The notes: generated from the letters alone by a model not told the origin. Positions 52,082 to 64,000 are shown, counted from the stretch's first letter. The stretch is DNA of 64,000 nucleotides from Calycina herbarum (GCA_001414485.1 LLEY01000051.1:1-64000); one strand, 5' to 3'. A program made the numbers and translations.

Positions 52082-54077
52082 TTAAGCAGCACTCTTAGAC
52101 TCCCTCGTCCCGGTCTCCTCAATATGCACAATCTCACCCTCCTTATTCTCCTCAGCCTCATTCACCTCACCCTTCTCACCAATGATCTGTTTCTCAACAG
52201 CAAACACAGCTCTCTCCGCCTTCTCACTTCCCTCAAACACTGTCTCACATTAGCAAAACCTTCATATCAACAAGGAAGAATGACACTTACAGAATGACAA
52301 CTCTTCCAAAGTTCGTCCATAAGTTTCTGGAAACAAGAAGTAGATGAAGAAGATCTCGAACACAAGCCATACGCAATATACCAGCAGCCATTTCCAAGCA
52401 ATCCTTGCCAAACCGATGGGGTTGACATACGTAGCGAAGAAGCCGGCTCCTTTGCCGAAGAATTGGAACCATGCGATACCTCGGGATCTTTCTGCGTAGG
52501 GAAAGATTTCTACGAGATATGCTAGAAAGTATATTAGTCATGGCACATGAGAGATAGGGGGATTTAGCTTACTGTAAGTAAGTGCATTGTATCCGAGACT
52601 GTAAGCCGGGGAATAAACGAAAATGAAAACAATCGTCATGACTGCAGCCGCTTGGGCTTTCGTAGTCAGATACCGCTCCATTGATACCGTCCAGCCAACG
52701 TATATTGAAAGTAAGCAGCAGACACAAGTGAGGTAAACCTTTCTCCTCTTGAATCTGGCCGCTGTGAGAGCACAGGCAAAACCGCAAACCATTCCCCAAC
52801 ACGCGATTCCGACGTTGATCTTGGATTTAACCAGTTTGTCGGTAATTCCGACTAGACTGAGGAGATCGTTCAGATAGTACCTATCATTGTTAGTCATGAT
52901 AGCAATATTCTGGAAAGGGGTAATTACGAGATCAATGTGTTTCCGGACCATTGAGTAAATAAACCAAGGAAGGACGTAATCAATAAACGACGACGCATCC
53001 CAGAGGTCTTGAATAAATCCCACCAAGACTCCTTCGCAATTTCCATTTCAATCTTCAAGGTAGATTGAATTTGAGCCATTTCGGCTTTGACGAATACTGA
53101 ATCGCAATCTCCTTCTGCATGGTACTTGACCAGGATGGCAAATGCTTCTTCGTTTCTGTCTTTGCTGATGAGGTATCGAGGGCTTTCGGGGACGAAGCTG
53201 ACGAAAGTTAATAAAACCGAAACGATTGAAACAAAGTAAGAATTAATCGGAGCTGGTATACTTACAAGATAAACACGATTTGTATCAAGGAGGGAGCGAT
53301 TTGAAGAAGCGAGGGGATTCTCCATGCCCAGTCATTTGGTATATTTACCGTCCCTAGAGCAATTGAAGCGGCGATAATTTGACCAATACCATACGAAGCA
53401 TTGAACAAAGATGTCAGAATAGCTCGTTCCTTAGGATAACCTAGTTCTCCAATCATGGCAGATCCAGCAATGATACAAAATGGTATACCGAAACCAAGGA
53501 GTATCCGGGCAATGATATACATCGCCGCTGTAGAATTCACTAAGCGTGTTTCCGGGGCTAAGGACGACGATATAGTGCTCACCTCCATTTGAGAATCCTT
53601 GAAGTAGTGCACCTACGATACTGAGACCCGACCCAAACATAACCGACCACCTTCGTCCAAATCTCTGGTTCAGCCAGGGCACAAAGGGTAAAGCCAAAAT
53701 AGCACCAAGATTGTACGCTGCTCCCAGAAATCCTTTAAGATTTGCTTCGACGGCATATTCAAGGGCGCCACCGGCGAGTTTCTTTCCAGTGGGTTCTCCG
53801 AAATCTAAGCAGTGCATGAGCGATTGGTATAATTATGAGGAGGGGATGATAGGAGGAGGAACTCACATTTCTGCCAAGAAGGAACGATCTGAACGGTATT
53901 GATAATTTGGGAATCAAATCCAGAGGTACTTTCAATTGCCATACACGCTGGGAAGAGCATGAAATAGAGGAAACGTAGGTTTCTCTTCTTGTACCAGATT
54001 ACTTTGTCTTCTTCCACTAGACGAGTGAGCACTGGATCGGAGAGTTCCTCCTTTCTTCTATCGATGCCGCCGACCAT
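52082..54077 (-). CDS. MFS sugar porter, copy A (553 aa)
   Basis: Seven exons (54077-53867, 53804-53583, 53527-53266, 53197-52928, 52880-52573, 52521-52291, 52239-52082) join without a frame break. The product shows the sugar-porter landmarks in order: ESTSGFDSQIINTVQIVPSW in TM1; NQRFGRRWSVMFGSG (the loop 2-3 GRR); ARILLGFGIPFCIIAGSAMI with ELGYPKERA; PESPRYLISKDRNEEAFAIL after TM6; ERSRGIAWFQFFGKGAGF; and PETYGRTLEEL after TM12. The acidic C-terminal tail ends ESKSAA. It is a twelve-helix plasma-membrane proton symporter of the lactose/hexose-permease-like group; the exact sugar cannot be told. Intron 4 has an AT-containing donor (GTAATT). It is on the same strand as copy B at 57998. Confidence 0.92.
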
Positions 54078-55400
54078 GATTGTACGATTGGCTTCGAAGA
54101 AGCTTGGTAGAAACGTTGTGTAATAAGGAGGCTGGGAAGTTTCAAAACGGTGGTCCTGCGGTGAGAGGTTGTACAAGATAATTAGCGGGGTAGAGATACT
54201 CCTAGTGTCCGTTTGAGCATCGATTCACGACCAAGTGTTCACTCCCACTAAACAGTGAGGTATCGGCAAACGTTCCTTGAAAAGCACCTGATGCGATCCT
54301 ATGTCAGAATTAAAGTCGGTCTGAAAGACAAAAGGGAACCTATGCTTTTATATCTCACCATTTCCAAATCCCATTCTCAGCTTCGGCTCGGGATAGCTAA
54401 ATTGACCCTATACCTAACGTGCTGGTGTGCAAAACGTATTGTCCAAGTACCAAATCGGGCACGGAACATGCTACCCCGCATTCAATACAAGATAGTAGAC
54501 ATTACCCCAGATCCCCATTCGGCAATTCCCCAGAATCACGCAGCGGTGCGAATCGTATTAGTGCAACAGTGGGTATCATATCGTGTTCTAAGAGGTTCCA
54601 AAGTTCGTAAGTTTAAAATCCCAGAAGCAAGAATAGGCAATGCAGCCATTTACCCGGGACAATCTTGGTGTTGGTGTTGTTGAATGTACGTTGGTTTTGC
54701 GTGGGGTTTGCTTGGGGCATGTCATGGTTGCCGGGAAGTTTTCCTGTGGAAATCCCTCCAATGAAGATGTCGCTTGGCAGTGAAACTTGTTCTGGGGGAC
54801 ACGAGAGAGCCTATATATGGCTCGTTTTAAGGGTAATCTGGTTAGAATAGAATTTGCTAGCAGAAAACAAAACAGGTTAGCTTATATATAGCTTATTCTT
54901 AACCGCTCTATAAAAGTAGCTCTTTCTAACTTAATTTATATATTATAATAAATAATCTATATAAAAAATATAGAGTAAAGCTAGAACTAACTAAATATAA
55001 GCTTTGTTTTTTAATAGCTCTTATATTAAGAAAGATAGAGTTAAATATAATATAGTTTAATATAAAGATAGTTATAGTTTATATACTATTAAGATAAGAA
55101 GCTTATATTTAGATAGCTCTAGCTCTATTCTATATTTTCTTATAGATTATCTTTTTATAATCTCTAAATTAAGTTAGATATAACTATATATTTTAGAATT
55201 CTATATAGAAATATCTTTATTTTTAATCTAAAATAATCTACTATTAAATAAACTATTTAGATTAACTTAAGTAGTATACTTTATAAATCTTAGTATAAAG
55301 TAAATTATATATTTAGAATTTATCAATTTTTTATATAAATAAATAATATTCTTTAATCTATTATTACTAGATATATAGTATCTTTATTAATTTTTAATTA
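54078..55400. other. Left part of the AT-rich island
   Basis: Positions 54078-54850 are unique upstream sequence of the porter gene. From about 54850 to 55400 the sequence is extremely AT-rich, full of TATAT, AGCTCT and TTAGATT words with stop codons in all frames. This is what an old RIP-mutated repeat looks like. No gene. Confidence 0.55.
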
Positions 55401-55497
55401 ACGTAGTTTATCAGGACCCCGGTTATATTAAGACCCCGATCAATTTTCCTAAAATCCTACTCTTCAACTTTAACACGTGTTTTTTTAACCTTCTACT

Positions 55498-57258
55498 ATG
55501 TCTATTATTACTAAAGAATCAAAAGTCATTCTAGCTATTAAGGCAATTCGAACATCTAAAAAGCTAAGTCGACAGAAAGCTACAAAGATCTACAGAATAC
55601 CTTATTCTATACTTAATAATAGAATAAACAGCCACCTTCCTCTAGCCGACCGTCGACTAGTAAACCTTAAATTGTCTAAGGTAGAAGAAGAAGTAATTGT
55701 TTAGAATATACTTAATATAGATTCTAAAGGGTTTATACCCTAGCTAGCTAGTATAGAAGATATAGCTAATTTTATCCTCGAGTCGCGGAGAGGAAAACGC
55801 GTCGATAAGCTCTAGGCTTATCGGTTTATATAATAATAACTAACTCTTAAGATACGTTTTAATCGTGTTTATGATTTCTAAAGAGCCTTATATAAAGATC
55901 CTAAGCTAATTAGCGTATAGTTTCAACTAGTTACGAATATACGAGCGAAATATAGAGTTTTAGACTACGACTTCTATAACTTTAACAAAACTAGGTTTAT
56001 AATAGACGTGATTTGTCCTATAATAGTTATTACTTATATAGATCGACGTAGTAGAGGCAAGGTAGTTTAGCTAGGGAATCGAGAATAGGCTACTGCTATT
56101 GCCTATATTAATAGTAAAAGCTAGAGTGTTTCTTTATTTTTAGTAGTTTAAGAAAAGAATTATCTTATAAATTAGTATACTAATAGCGGTCTTCTATCCA
56201 ACTAGGTTATTAAACCGACAATTAACAGATAGACGAATAATAAGACAGGTCTAGAATAGATAAAACATTTTAATTAATATACTACTACTTATATAAGTTC
56301 TAATACCTTCTAGACCCTCTTGTAACGAAACTCAAACGAACTAAACAAAGATGACTAAGTCTCGAAGGTTGGTATGCAGGTAAGAAGTACAGATGCGCCG
56401 GATTGTTCACTTGGAAGTGAACTCGTTACTTGTATCAAAGATGTCAAACAATATGATAAGATTAATAACTAAAGTTGAGCACGAAGCTCCTATCTAATGG
56501 CAGACGTGCCAGTCTTATATAGAACCTTCGTTCCCAAGTACGTCGCTCACATCGCTCGCGTCGCTCGCGTCGCTCGCGATCAAGGCGATCACGTCACATG
56601 ACCCCACGTGACTTCCAACATTACCACAACAGTGAGATCCTGAAATCCCTAATGTCTTCTGCATTACTGATTTCCTCCTGTGTTACTTTCCTTTCCCGGA
56701 TATTATGCCTTGTCCTGTCAGAACGCCGTCTGGACTACTTACCACGCATACCGTGATTCGTGACACCTCTACTGCTAACACTCTCTTATAGGAATCTTAG
56801 ACCCCTTCTAACCTAACAGAAGCTCTTTTATAGTTAACTCTTATACGAAATCGAATTGCTTACTATTAGAGAAGCTCGCTAATCCCTCTATTTGAGACAG
56901 TTACAGTACTAGCTAAAGGTATAGAGCGAATAGCTTATAAGATAACTCTTCTGTCTACCGAGGTACGTATACTTCAGGCAGCAAATAAAGCTCTTAGCAA
57001 ACGCCGGAGAGCTAAAAAGGCTCGTGTCCGTGAAGGGGGTACACTTATTATAGAGGATATACAGGATATTATAGCCTAGAAAGACGTAGATAAGCAGGTA
57101 CGACACGATATACGTGTAGCGAGAGGTAGTTATAAGGAGAGGCAACTGTCTAAACAACACTATAGAACCTATAGAAAAGCTGGTTATAACGTACGAACTT
57201 GTTAAGAAGCTATAGATATATCTAGTATATCAGACTCCGATTATAAAGAGTTAATTTA
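55498..57258 (+). pseudogene. Fot1/pogo-like transposase remnant of the second element
   Basis: The N-terminal 68 codons are open (SKVILAIKAIRTSKKLSRQK, KIYRIPYSILNNRINS) and parallel the DNA-binding region of the first element. Beyond 55702 every 10-30 codons is a stop, mostly TAG where CAG or TGG is expected. The catalytic landmark DETGF has become NKTRF. The LTR splits the frame at 56321. To its right, recognisable C-terminal pieces reappear (ANKALSKRRRAKKARVREGG, TLIIEDIQDII). Nonfunctional. Confidence 0.85.
56321..56765. repeat. Solo LTR (445 bp) nested in the transposon
   Basis: It begins TGTAACGAAACTC and ends GATTCGTGACA, the TG...CA termini of an LTR. It is flanked on both sides by CCTCT (56316-56320 and 56766-56770), a 5-bp target duplication. 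It holds a TATA-like CTTATATAGAACC near 56515, a CGTCGCTCG tandem run near 56550 and GATCACGTCACATG nearby. Unlike its surroundings it is not AT-rich, so it inserted after the host element was mutated or escaped the process. The coding part was presumably lost by LTR-LTR recombination. It is unrelated by eye to the putative LTR at 1780-1924. Confidence 0.92.
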
Positions 57259-57352
57259 ATATATTATAGTTAAGTTATTTAAGTTCAAAGTTATATGCCA
57301 AGGAAAATTAATCGGGGTTCTAATATAACCGGGGTCCTGATAAACCACGTTA

Positions 57353-57997
57353 TATATATTTAATATAATAAAAAAACATTTCTAGATATTAAGATATCCT
57401 TACTTATATAAACTCTTATTATTTTTTAGTCTTTTTAAGATAGAATAACTTTATCTATAGTTATAGAAATATTCTAAATAAATAGAATTATAGCTAGAAC
57501 TAACTATTTACTTATCTATAAAGAGTATATAGTTTTATTACAATTTAGCGCGATACTATAGAATACTATAATAGTACTAAGTTTTAATAACGTTATAGAG
57601 GGTAATATAGTAAGAGTAAGTAGTGTTTAAATTCTATTCTAACTAGATTACTCTTAAAACGAGCTATACTATCAGCGTCGCGATTGGGTTCTTAGCATGT
57701 TCGTTGTATAACTGATATGTGGAAGTGAGCCTTTCTACTAAATAAAAATCCTCGTACTAATCTCGAAGTAAATTATATAGCATACGTGTTGATAAGTGAA
57801 TTGCCCCCTTTTTTCCTCGCTTAAGATATTCAGCAGACGTTCTTAATAGGGTTCTTTACTCGCCAAATATCTTTCAAAAAGAAAGGTATATATTCAGAGA
57901 TCTTTCTTATGAAGTAAAAAGACCCCCCTTGAGCAGAGTTCGTTTCCAATACAGCTTCTCGACACTCAACTAACACTCCCAACCAAATTTCAGATAC
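57353..57997. other. Right part of the AT-rich island and 3' flank of the second porter
   Basis: AT-rich, stop-dense sequence continues to about 57660, then composition returns to normal. No gene. Confidence 0.5.
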
Positions 57998-60047
57998 TCA
58001 GTTGCTGTCTCGATCGCTCTTCACCCCCTTACCTCCAACATGGACACTCTCCCTTCCCACGCCGTTCTCATCTTCATATCGTTCTCTGTTTTCCTCCCCA
58101 ACGACACCCCTCTCTCCATCTGCAATCGTATGGTTAGGATGATAATCACCAAACAGCGCATCCATGTCCTCAAGGCTTCTTCGCTTAGTCTCCGGATAAG
58201 CCAAAATAATAATCTACCATAATCAGTCAACTCTCCCTAATCCAGTCTTCTCGGTAGGGCAAACTCACCAAAGCAGAAACAAAATTAATACTCATAAAAA
58301 TAAAATACGTCCTACTCCCAATATTCTGCATGCCCACCGGCCAGGTCTGCGCCGCAATTATACTGCCGATCGCGCCCCCAGAAGCGGCGAAATTTAGTCC
58401 CCTAGCTCTCACATTCGTGGGGAAGATTTCCGAGCCATAAACCCATGCTGCGGGACCGAATCCGATCGAGTAGCCGAAGGTGTAGAAGAAAATGAAGACT
58501 ATGCAGGTGTAGTCACTTGCTACGTTGGTGTTGTTTGGGTAGGCGAGTGGGAGAGCTCCGTTGATCTGTAATTTTGAGTTAGGAGCGATAGTATATGAAG
58601 ATAGGATGAGATGAGAATGGGGAGGTGGTTGGGAAGGGAAAGAACAAACCAAAAGAGCAACCCCCATAACCAAACACCCAATCACCAACGTCGTTCTACG
58701 TCCCACCCGATCAATAATCAACATCTCAATAATCGTACACCCGATCTTAAGTGTACTCTCAATACCACCAATCAATAACGTAAGTCGATGTTCAATCCCC
58801 AAACTCGCAAAAATACTTGGAAGATAATATTTCATCGCCGTATTTCCACACATCTGAGCCATGAATTGTAGAAGCGCAGCACGCCAGAGACGATTGAATA
58901 GTGGACGATGGGTAAATAGTGCTGTCCATTTTTCTTCTGATGTGTTTCGGTGTTCTGACACGTTGGTTTTTATAGCTTCGAATTCGACTGAGACGATATC
59001 GGAATCGAGGGGGGCATCTCGGAGGTAGGCTAGGGAGGATTGAGCGCGGGTGTAATAGCCCTTTTCAATGAGCCAGCGGGGTCTGTGGTTGTTTTATCAG
59101 TCTTTTTGAATATCTAAATCGGAAAGGGAGATTAACGTTTCTGGACAGAAGTATACACCAACCATGAATACAAGTGCCGGGACGAATTGAACCAGCACTG
59201 ATAACCTCCAGCCATAATAATTTCCTTGTGGCGTTTTCCAAGCACTCATCCAGTAACCGACCCTTTTCAAAATCAGTGATATATTTTAGAATCGAGACCG
59301 GAGATAGAACTTACCAAAAGGCAAAAGCAAGTCCCGCAACAAGACCAATATGATTCATCACCACATATCTTCCTCTCTGTTTCGCAGGCGCAATCTCACT
59401 ATCAAAAAATCAGCTTCTTTCTGCCACCCATCCCCCAAACATCACAACACAAGAGACCATCCATCCCTTCCTCTTTACCCACTTTCCCTTCTCCCAAACA
59501 AAAGAAGAAAACTCCACAGACCTCTGATACATAGGCACACTTGTACTAACAACCGCCACCCCCATTCCAGCCAAAATCCGACCCACAATCATCATCGCAA
59601 AACTGCCAGGTCCCCTCGCACCAGCTTGCAAAGCTGCTCCGACACAAACAACAAATACCCCCGCGGACGCCGCATATCTTCTTCCCAAATAATCCGAAAG
59701 TGGATGGGAGATAAAAATGTAACTCGTCCAAGTTCCTAGGTAGTAGATGGCGGTTATAAGACCGGTATGAGCAGCGTCTGGCTTGTGGAGGGCTTTCTTG
59801 AAACCGGGATGGACGTAAATTGTTGCCATGATTCCGATGTTGTAGCTGAATTGGAAAGCTTAGTGAGAAGAAACAGTGGGGTGAGGTGATTGAAGAGAAA
59901 GGGGGAGTGAGCGAGAGGAATTACATACCCCCACATGAAAGAAGCCAAACCAAAAAACGCACATAAAACATGAAGACGAAGGGAAGCCCTCGAAGGGACA
60001 ACCTTAACCTTAGCCACTTTGGCAACTGGAAGAGGAAGACCCGTCAT
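57998..60047 (-). CDS. MFS sugar porter, copy B (532 aa)
   Basis: Seven exons (60047-59929, 59845-59522, 59398-59315, 59262-59137, 59082-58650, 58565-58269, 58213-57998) assemble in frame. Landmarks: LCAFFGLASFMWGYNIGIMA in TM1; DYLGRRYAASAGV; GRILAGMGVAVVSTSVPMYQ with EIAPAKQRGRYVVMNHIGL; WRLSVLVQFVPALVFMVGVY; PETPRWLIEKGYYTRAQSSL; DRVGRRTTLVIGCLVMGVA; and AYPETKRRSLEDMDALFGDY near the end. These place it in the fungal sugar-porter family, in a group different from copy A. The donor GTCTGT at exon 2 and GTTTGT at exon 5 are weak but phase-correct. The C-terminal tail is Gly/Glu/Lys-rich. It is a plasma-membrane sugar/proton symporter; the substrate is unknown. Its 3' end lies about 640 bp from the AT-rich transposon. 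Confidence 0.9.
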
Positions 60048-62209
60048 GGTGCCCGAATAAAAATACAACAAGCCAGACTCGACAAGAGATTCAGCGGCTA
60101 GCTCTCGATACCTTCCGCAACTTCCCACATAGAGACAAACCACCTCACTATATAAAACCCTCGATATCGTTCGTTTCCTTACCCCACAAAAAAGACCTGC
60201 CGCAGAGGCTGAAGAGCGAGCAAGTTCTTTCGTAAGCGAAGCAACTCAAGACCAGAAAATCAGCAGATCCTCAACCCAAGTCGAAGAAATTGGCGTTCTT
60301 GAGGTTCCATTTTGTATTTCCTTTTTCTACAAACCCCAGATAACCAGATAACCCAAGAAAATGTTCGGTACCACCCAGCTCTCTCATTCGTCCAACAACA
60401 CCATTAGGCGGAAAGAAACTCCTCGCCAGCAGCGGCCCGCAGCTGCCAGTTCTCTAATCCAATTAACCTTCTTCCTTCCAGCGGCCAAGGTGGTACGGCC
60501 AACGTTATGTTTGGATGAGGTGCCAGAGGTGGGATGAGGGGTTGTGAGGATGGTAACGCCGTGGGGTACGGGTATCATGTGGGCATTTAGCAGACCAATG
60601 AAACCCCTTGTTGTTTGCATGTTACCGTAGCCATTCAGAACTCGCTCAAAATTCGATACGACGAATCGAATGGCAATGTGGTTTCTTCATGGGGTGACTT
60701 TGCATATTGATTGAGTTAGTTGGAGACATCAGCTTGATGGGACGCTACTTCCGAAAGGGAAGACGCCACCATACTTAGGCACATATGTTTGGAACCCAAG
60801 AGCTTTTTGAATATCACACGACGAGTTTGTATATTGATCTAATGCATACGTACTTACATACTTTGGGATGAACTTCCCAACTGCCGATCAAGGCCACAAA
60901 GACTAAGCAAATGAAAAACTTCAAGAATGCTGATTAATTAGAAGGATGAAGTCTTGCAGAGCTCGAGTTCTTGAGGGGGGAAGAAGGAATGACAGTAAGG
61001 AGAACACAGTTGACACCGAGAAATCAATCCAATATCTGGTACTCCCAATTCAAACCCTTCTGGACGCCTGCCTTTCCGGGGTATTGAAGACAATTCAAAA
61101 GAAACTGGTATTTCACCCAGGAACTCTCAAGATGTCGATCAAATAAAAGCACGAGTTCTTTGCAGAGCTCAATGACCCCACCACAAGTTATTGGTAACCC
61201 AAGATTAAGAATCGGATAACAGATTTGTCTCCGAGACCTCACCTCAATCCAATACTCGGTACTCCCAAATCTGCCAGACCAGCGTCTTCGGAGAGCTGAA
61301 GATCTTTCTTCTTTCTCGGGTCTCATCAAATAAACGTGGCTCCGAGTGCGGGGTAAGTATGCACTTTGAGAGAGGAGTCACGTGGTGAGTATACTTGATG
61401 TGACATGGATACAGCGAGCCTTTTTCTTTCGATACCTCACGGTATCAAATCGGGAAGAGAGAAACGGAGGGTTGATAGGAAATTCAGATAAAAAAACAAA
61501 TCGTTAAAAAGGAAACAATGACGTATCCCATCCCAAGTCCAAGTTAAAAATACCCATCTCACACATGCTTGAGACTTTGCAAAATGCGATACTTGTACTC
61601 GTCCTCCTCCCCACCGTCGTGTAACAGCCTCAAAATTTCAGAAAACGGTTCGAGCCATCACAGCCGGACGTCCTTGGGGCAAAATCTCTTCAATGTCACC
61701 ATTTTTGCTGATCGTACCCGTTGATGGATATTGCCAAAATACAACACAACTCCAAATCGACAGCAATTTATCGGAGGAGTGGCAGTACATGTATTGAGTT
61801 TAAATATATCGAATTGTAAGAATTATGCGGTAGTGCATGAATTCATGACTCTCAGCACGAACATTGGTCGTTCCTTCCTCAGGCGAGTAAGTTTCGTGCA
61901 GTATGGGCTGAGCAATGACCTCTTGCTAGAGAGTCTAGGTAGGGCTGATGGGAGAAGGTAAGCAACCATGACAATCGTAAAGGCTCTTGTTTATCTAGTG
62001 TCGTATTGCACCCGTGTATGCCGACTATGCGGGATGGCGTGGAGTGGTGAGACTAAGGGTGTGAAGCGACTGTGATATTTTCCGGATGAGAAATTTGTGT
62101 TTAAGAGGTTGTTTGTACTTACCTGTTCCTTCCTTTTCCCTCGTACCAGCTCAGTAATAAGTACTTTCGAGTCTGACAAGATCAAATTCGCTCGCTTGGA
62201 TCATCTACA
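60048..62209. other. Intergenic with a diverged local duplication
   Basis: No supportable gene. A minus-strand ATG frame at 60620-60384 (78 codons) has no recognisable feature. Positions 61012-61155 and 61228-61345 look like two diverged copies of one segment (AATCCAATA-x-CTGGTACTCCCAA ... ATCAAATAAA). The end is the promoter of the esterase gene. Confidence 0.4.
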
Positions 62210-63954
62210 ATGTTAAATTCGGTGGTAGGGATAACGTGCTTTGTGCTTCTGTCCACGAACTTAGCGTCCGCTCACAACCATCTCCCAACCGCAACGATAG
62301 AAGGTGGATTGATTGCTGGTAAGTTCTAGCAATTGAAGATGTCTGAACAGAGGGCTAATTCTAATCCTAGGTACCACGACTTCATTGACTTCTGCCACTG
62401 CGGTTGTGAATAAATTTCTTGGTGTTCCTTTTGCGGCATCGCCGGCTCGTTTCACAGTTCCGACCAAAGCACCGTCGTGGATAGGAGAATACAATGCCGC
62501 TTCAATCAAACCAGCATGCATTCAGCAATTCAATTGTAAGTTGATATGTATTCATGCTTCAAGGTGAGTGCTTACTGTATTTCAGACCCAGAATCTCGAA
62601 GGGACTTCATCACGCTTTTGTTCAATACCCCTGCACCAGAAGAAAGTGAGGATTGTTTGTTTCTGAATGTTTTTGCTCCCTCGACACCCAGGCCTTCTGG
62701 AGGGTTTCCGGTTCTCTTCTGGCTTTATGGAGGATCATTGGAGTTTGGCGATGCTGGCCTTCCGTTGTATGATGGTTCCAGTTTCGCGGCCTTCGAGGAT
62801 GTCATTCTAGTCTCTGTGAATTACCGCACAGGCGTCTTTGGGTTTGCTTCTTCCCCAGAAATACCCATAAAAGAACGAAATCTAGGCATGCTCGACCAAA
62901 GATTTGCCTTGGAATGGACGCAGAAAAACATCAAAGCCTTCGGTGGTAATCCATCAAAAGTCACCATCATGGGCGAGTCCGCTGGAGCAGTAAGTGTAGA
63001 TGCACTTCTCACGAGCTATACAGAAGAGGAAGCCCCTTTCCGAGGTGGAATTCTGGAATCTGGACAAGTAACCTTACGAGGTGCTCCGCCTCCTGATGGT
63101 ATACCAAGTTGGGATTTTCTCGCCTTGCAGTTGAATTGCTCATCGGGGTCAAGAAACCTTACTTGTATACGAGATGCTCCTGCTGGGCTGTTGAAGAACA
63201 TTTCCGAAATCAATAGGGTGGCATGGCCAGTGGCGAGTGATAACTTGACAATTATCGATCATCCGGTCGCCTTGCGTGCTGCTCGCAATATATCCAACGT
63301 TCCGCTGCTTGTGGGCACCAATAACAATGAGGGTTCCATCTATGTCATGGGACAGAATAACCTCACTCTATTCTTGAACACCAGCTTTGGCACGATTCCG
63401 ACCCTGGAAGCTGCAATGGCGCAAGTATTTGCTGTAGACGACGGGAAGGGCAACGGGGGTTACCCTTCAGATGCCGCAGCGATCGAGGCCATCTACACAC
63501 ATTATGTGTTCCAATGCGTAGGTTTCCAGACCCAATCCCATCCAGAGAGAAGCTAACCAGAATTCTGTAGCCTCAAGCGATAATGGCGAGCCAAACCGTC
63601 ACCGCAGGTTCCCCAGTCTGGCGATATTACTTCAACGCCACATTTCCAAATACCAAAACTGTTCCGGGTCTTCAGGTATATCATTCCTCGGAAATCTCCT
63701 TGGTTTTCGGAACATATCCCAAAAGTGCTGCGACAGACCAACAGATAGCCCTTAGTAAGTATATGAGGAAAGCATGGGCGGATTTTGCAAAAGATCCTAA
63801 AGCGGGACCTGGATGGGATAAATTGGGTACCACCGGTGAAGATCTGGCGGTGTTGGGTTTGGATGGGAGTGTTAGGTCGACGATGGTCAATGAGAGTGTA
63901 GTGGATAGCAAGTGTGCGATCTTTGCTCCGGTTTACAATTTCTTCAGTTCTTGA
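62210..63954 (+). CDS. Secreted type-B carboxylesterase/lipase (529 aa)
   Basis: Four exons (62210-62318, 62371-62535, 62586-63517, 63571-63954) with short introns (GTAAGT, GTAAGT, GTAGGT donors). A signal peptide (MLNSVVGITCFVLLSTNLAS) is followed by the alpha/beta-hydrolase fold: FLGVPFAASPARF; EDCLFLNVFAPSTPRPSG; the oxyanion region FWLYGGSLEFGD; the nucleophile elbow VTIMGESAGAVSV (catalytic Ser); the acid residue in LLVGTNNNEGSIYV; and the catalytic His in LQVYHSSEISLVFGTY. Several NLT/NIS/NTS sequons suggest N-glycosylation. Family members hydrolyse ester bonds of lipids, aromatic esters or xenobiotics outside the cell; the substrate here is unknown. Length is normal, and the gene is complete to TGA at 63954. 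Confidence 0.93.
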
Positions 63955-64000
63955 GCGGGAAGAGCATAGCACGCTCGCAGTGGAACATGTTTTGCAGAGG

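Larger units (their letters stand above)
55401..57350 (+). mobile_element. Second Fot1/pogo-type transposon, heavily RIP-mutated, with nested LTR
   Basis: The left end ACGTAGTTTATCAGGACCCC and the right end (complement ACGTGGTTTATCAGGACCCC) are flanked by TA at 55399-55400 and 57351-57352. The inverted repeats match over about 50 bp with few differences. The ends differ from the first element after the first 8 or so bases and again past CAGGACCCCGG, so this is a related but distinct subfamily. The transposase frame (plus, ATG 55498) is riddled with TAG/TAA. A 445-bp LTR with its 5-bp duplication interrupts it. Without the LTR the element would be about 1.5 kb, shorter than the first copy, implying an internal deletion. 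Confidence 0.9.

Overview
This window is nuclear DNA of a filamentous ascomycete (Pezizomycotina). The evidence is short spliceosomal introns (about 46-110 nt, GTAAGT/GTATGT donors, CTAAC/CTGAC branch sites), fungal-only families (RTA1-like, Erg28, MCT-like and sugar-porter MFS carriers, secreted serine- or asparagine-rich proteins) and Fot1/pogo-type transposons with C-to-T decay of the kind produced by repeat-induced point mutation (RIP). The protein content would fit Leotiomycetes (Helotiales), but that placement is inference. I found no tRNA, rRNA or CRISPR.

Layout. 0.4-2.3 kb: a decayed retrotransposon gag with a probable LTR that abuts or truncates a frameshifted small secreted-protein gene. 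3.3-7.9 kb: a monocarboxylate-type MFS carrier and two short hypothetical genes. 9.1-14.5 kb: a cell-surface cysteine-rich single-pass protein, a secreted-protein gene with an in-frame stop, and a second secreted-protein gene whose apparent start codon is TTG. 15.2-20.6 kb: three tandem paralogues, each a degenerate F-box-like N-terminus followed by about ten ankyrin repeats; the middle one is broken. 21.9-22.7 kb: a small hypothetical protein with an internal repeat. 22.7-27.7 kb: no supportable gene. 27.8 kb: an RTA1-like membrane protein with a one-base frameshift. 29.7-31.5 kb: a complete but mutated Fot1-like transposon. 31.9-33.9 kb: divergent ERG28 and ERG26-like genes, followed by a small membrane protein. 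36-44 kb: an IphP-type phosphatase, a degenerate minisatellite, a bleomycin-hydrolase-type cysteine protease and a 998-residue low-complexity Arg/Ser/Pro-rich protein. 47.6-50.6 kb: a pseudogene broken by a 7-bp tandem duplication, and a five-exon secreted Asn/Gly-rich protein. 52-60 kb: two sugar porters on the same strand flanking an AT-rich RIP-like island, which holds a second Fot1-like element with a solo LTR nested inside it. 62.2-64 kb: a secreted type-B carboxylesterase.

Functional links. ERG26 and ERG28 act in the same sterol C4-demethylation complex and here share one roughly 400-bp intergenic promoter. The two sugar porters, the monocarboxylate-type carrier and the carboxylesterase suggest nutrient uptake and surface metabolism, but no single cluster ties them together. 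The ankyrin array looks like a birth-and-death gene family. Seven genes carry disabling or doubtful changes (1.9, 11.6, 13.4, 17.5, 28.0 and 47.7-47.9 kb, plus gag). Either this is a decaying accessory region or some of these are assembly errors; read mapping would decide.

All exon structures were inferred by eye from splice signals and reading-frame continuity. No database search was possible.
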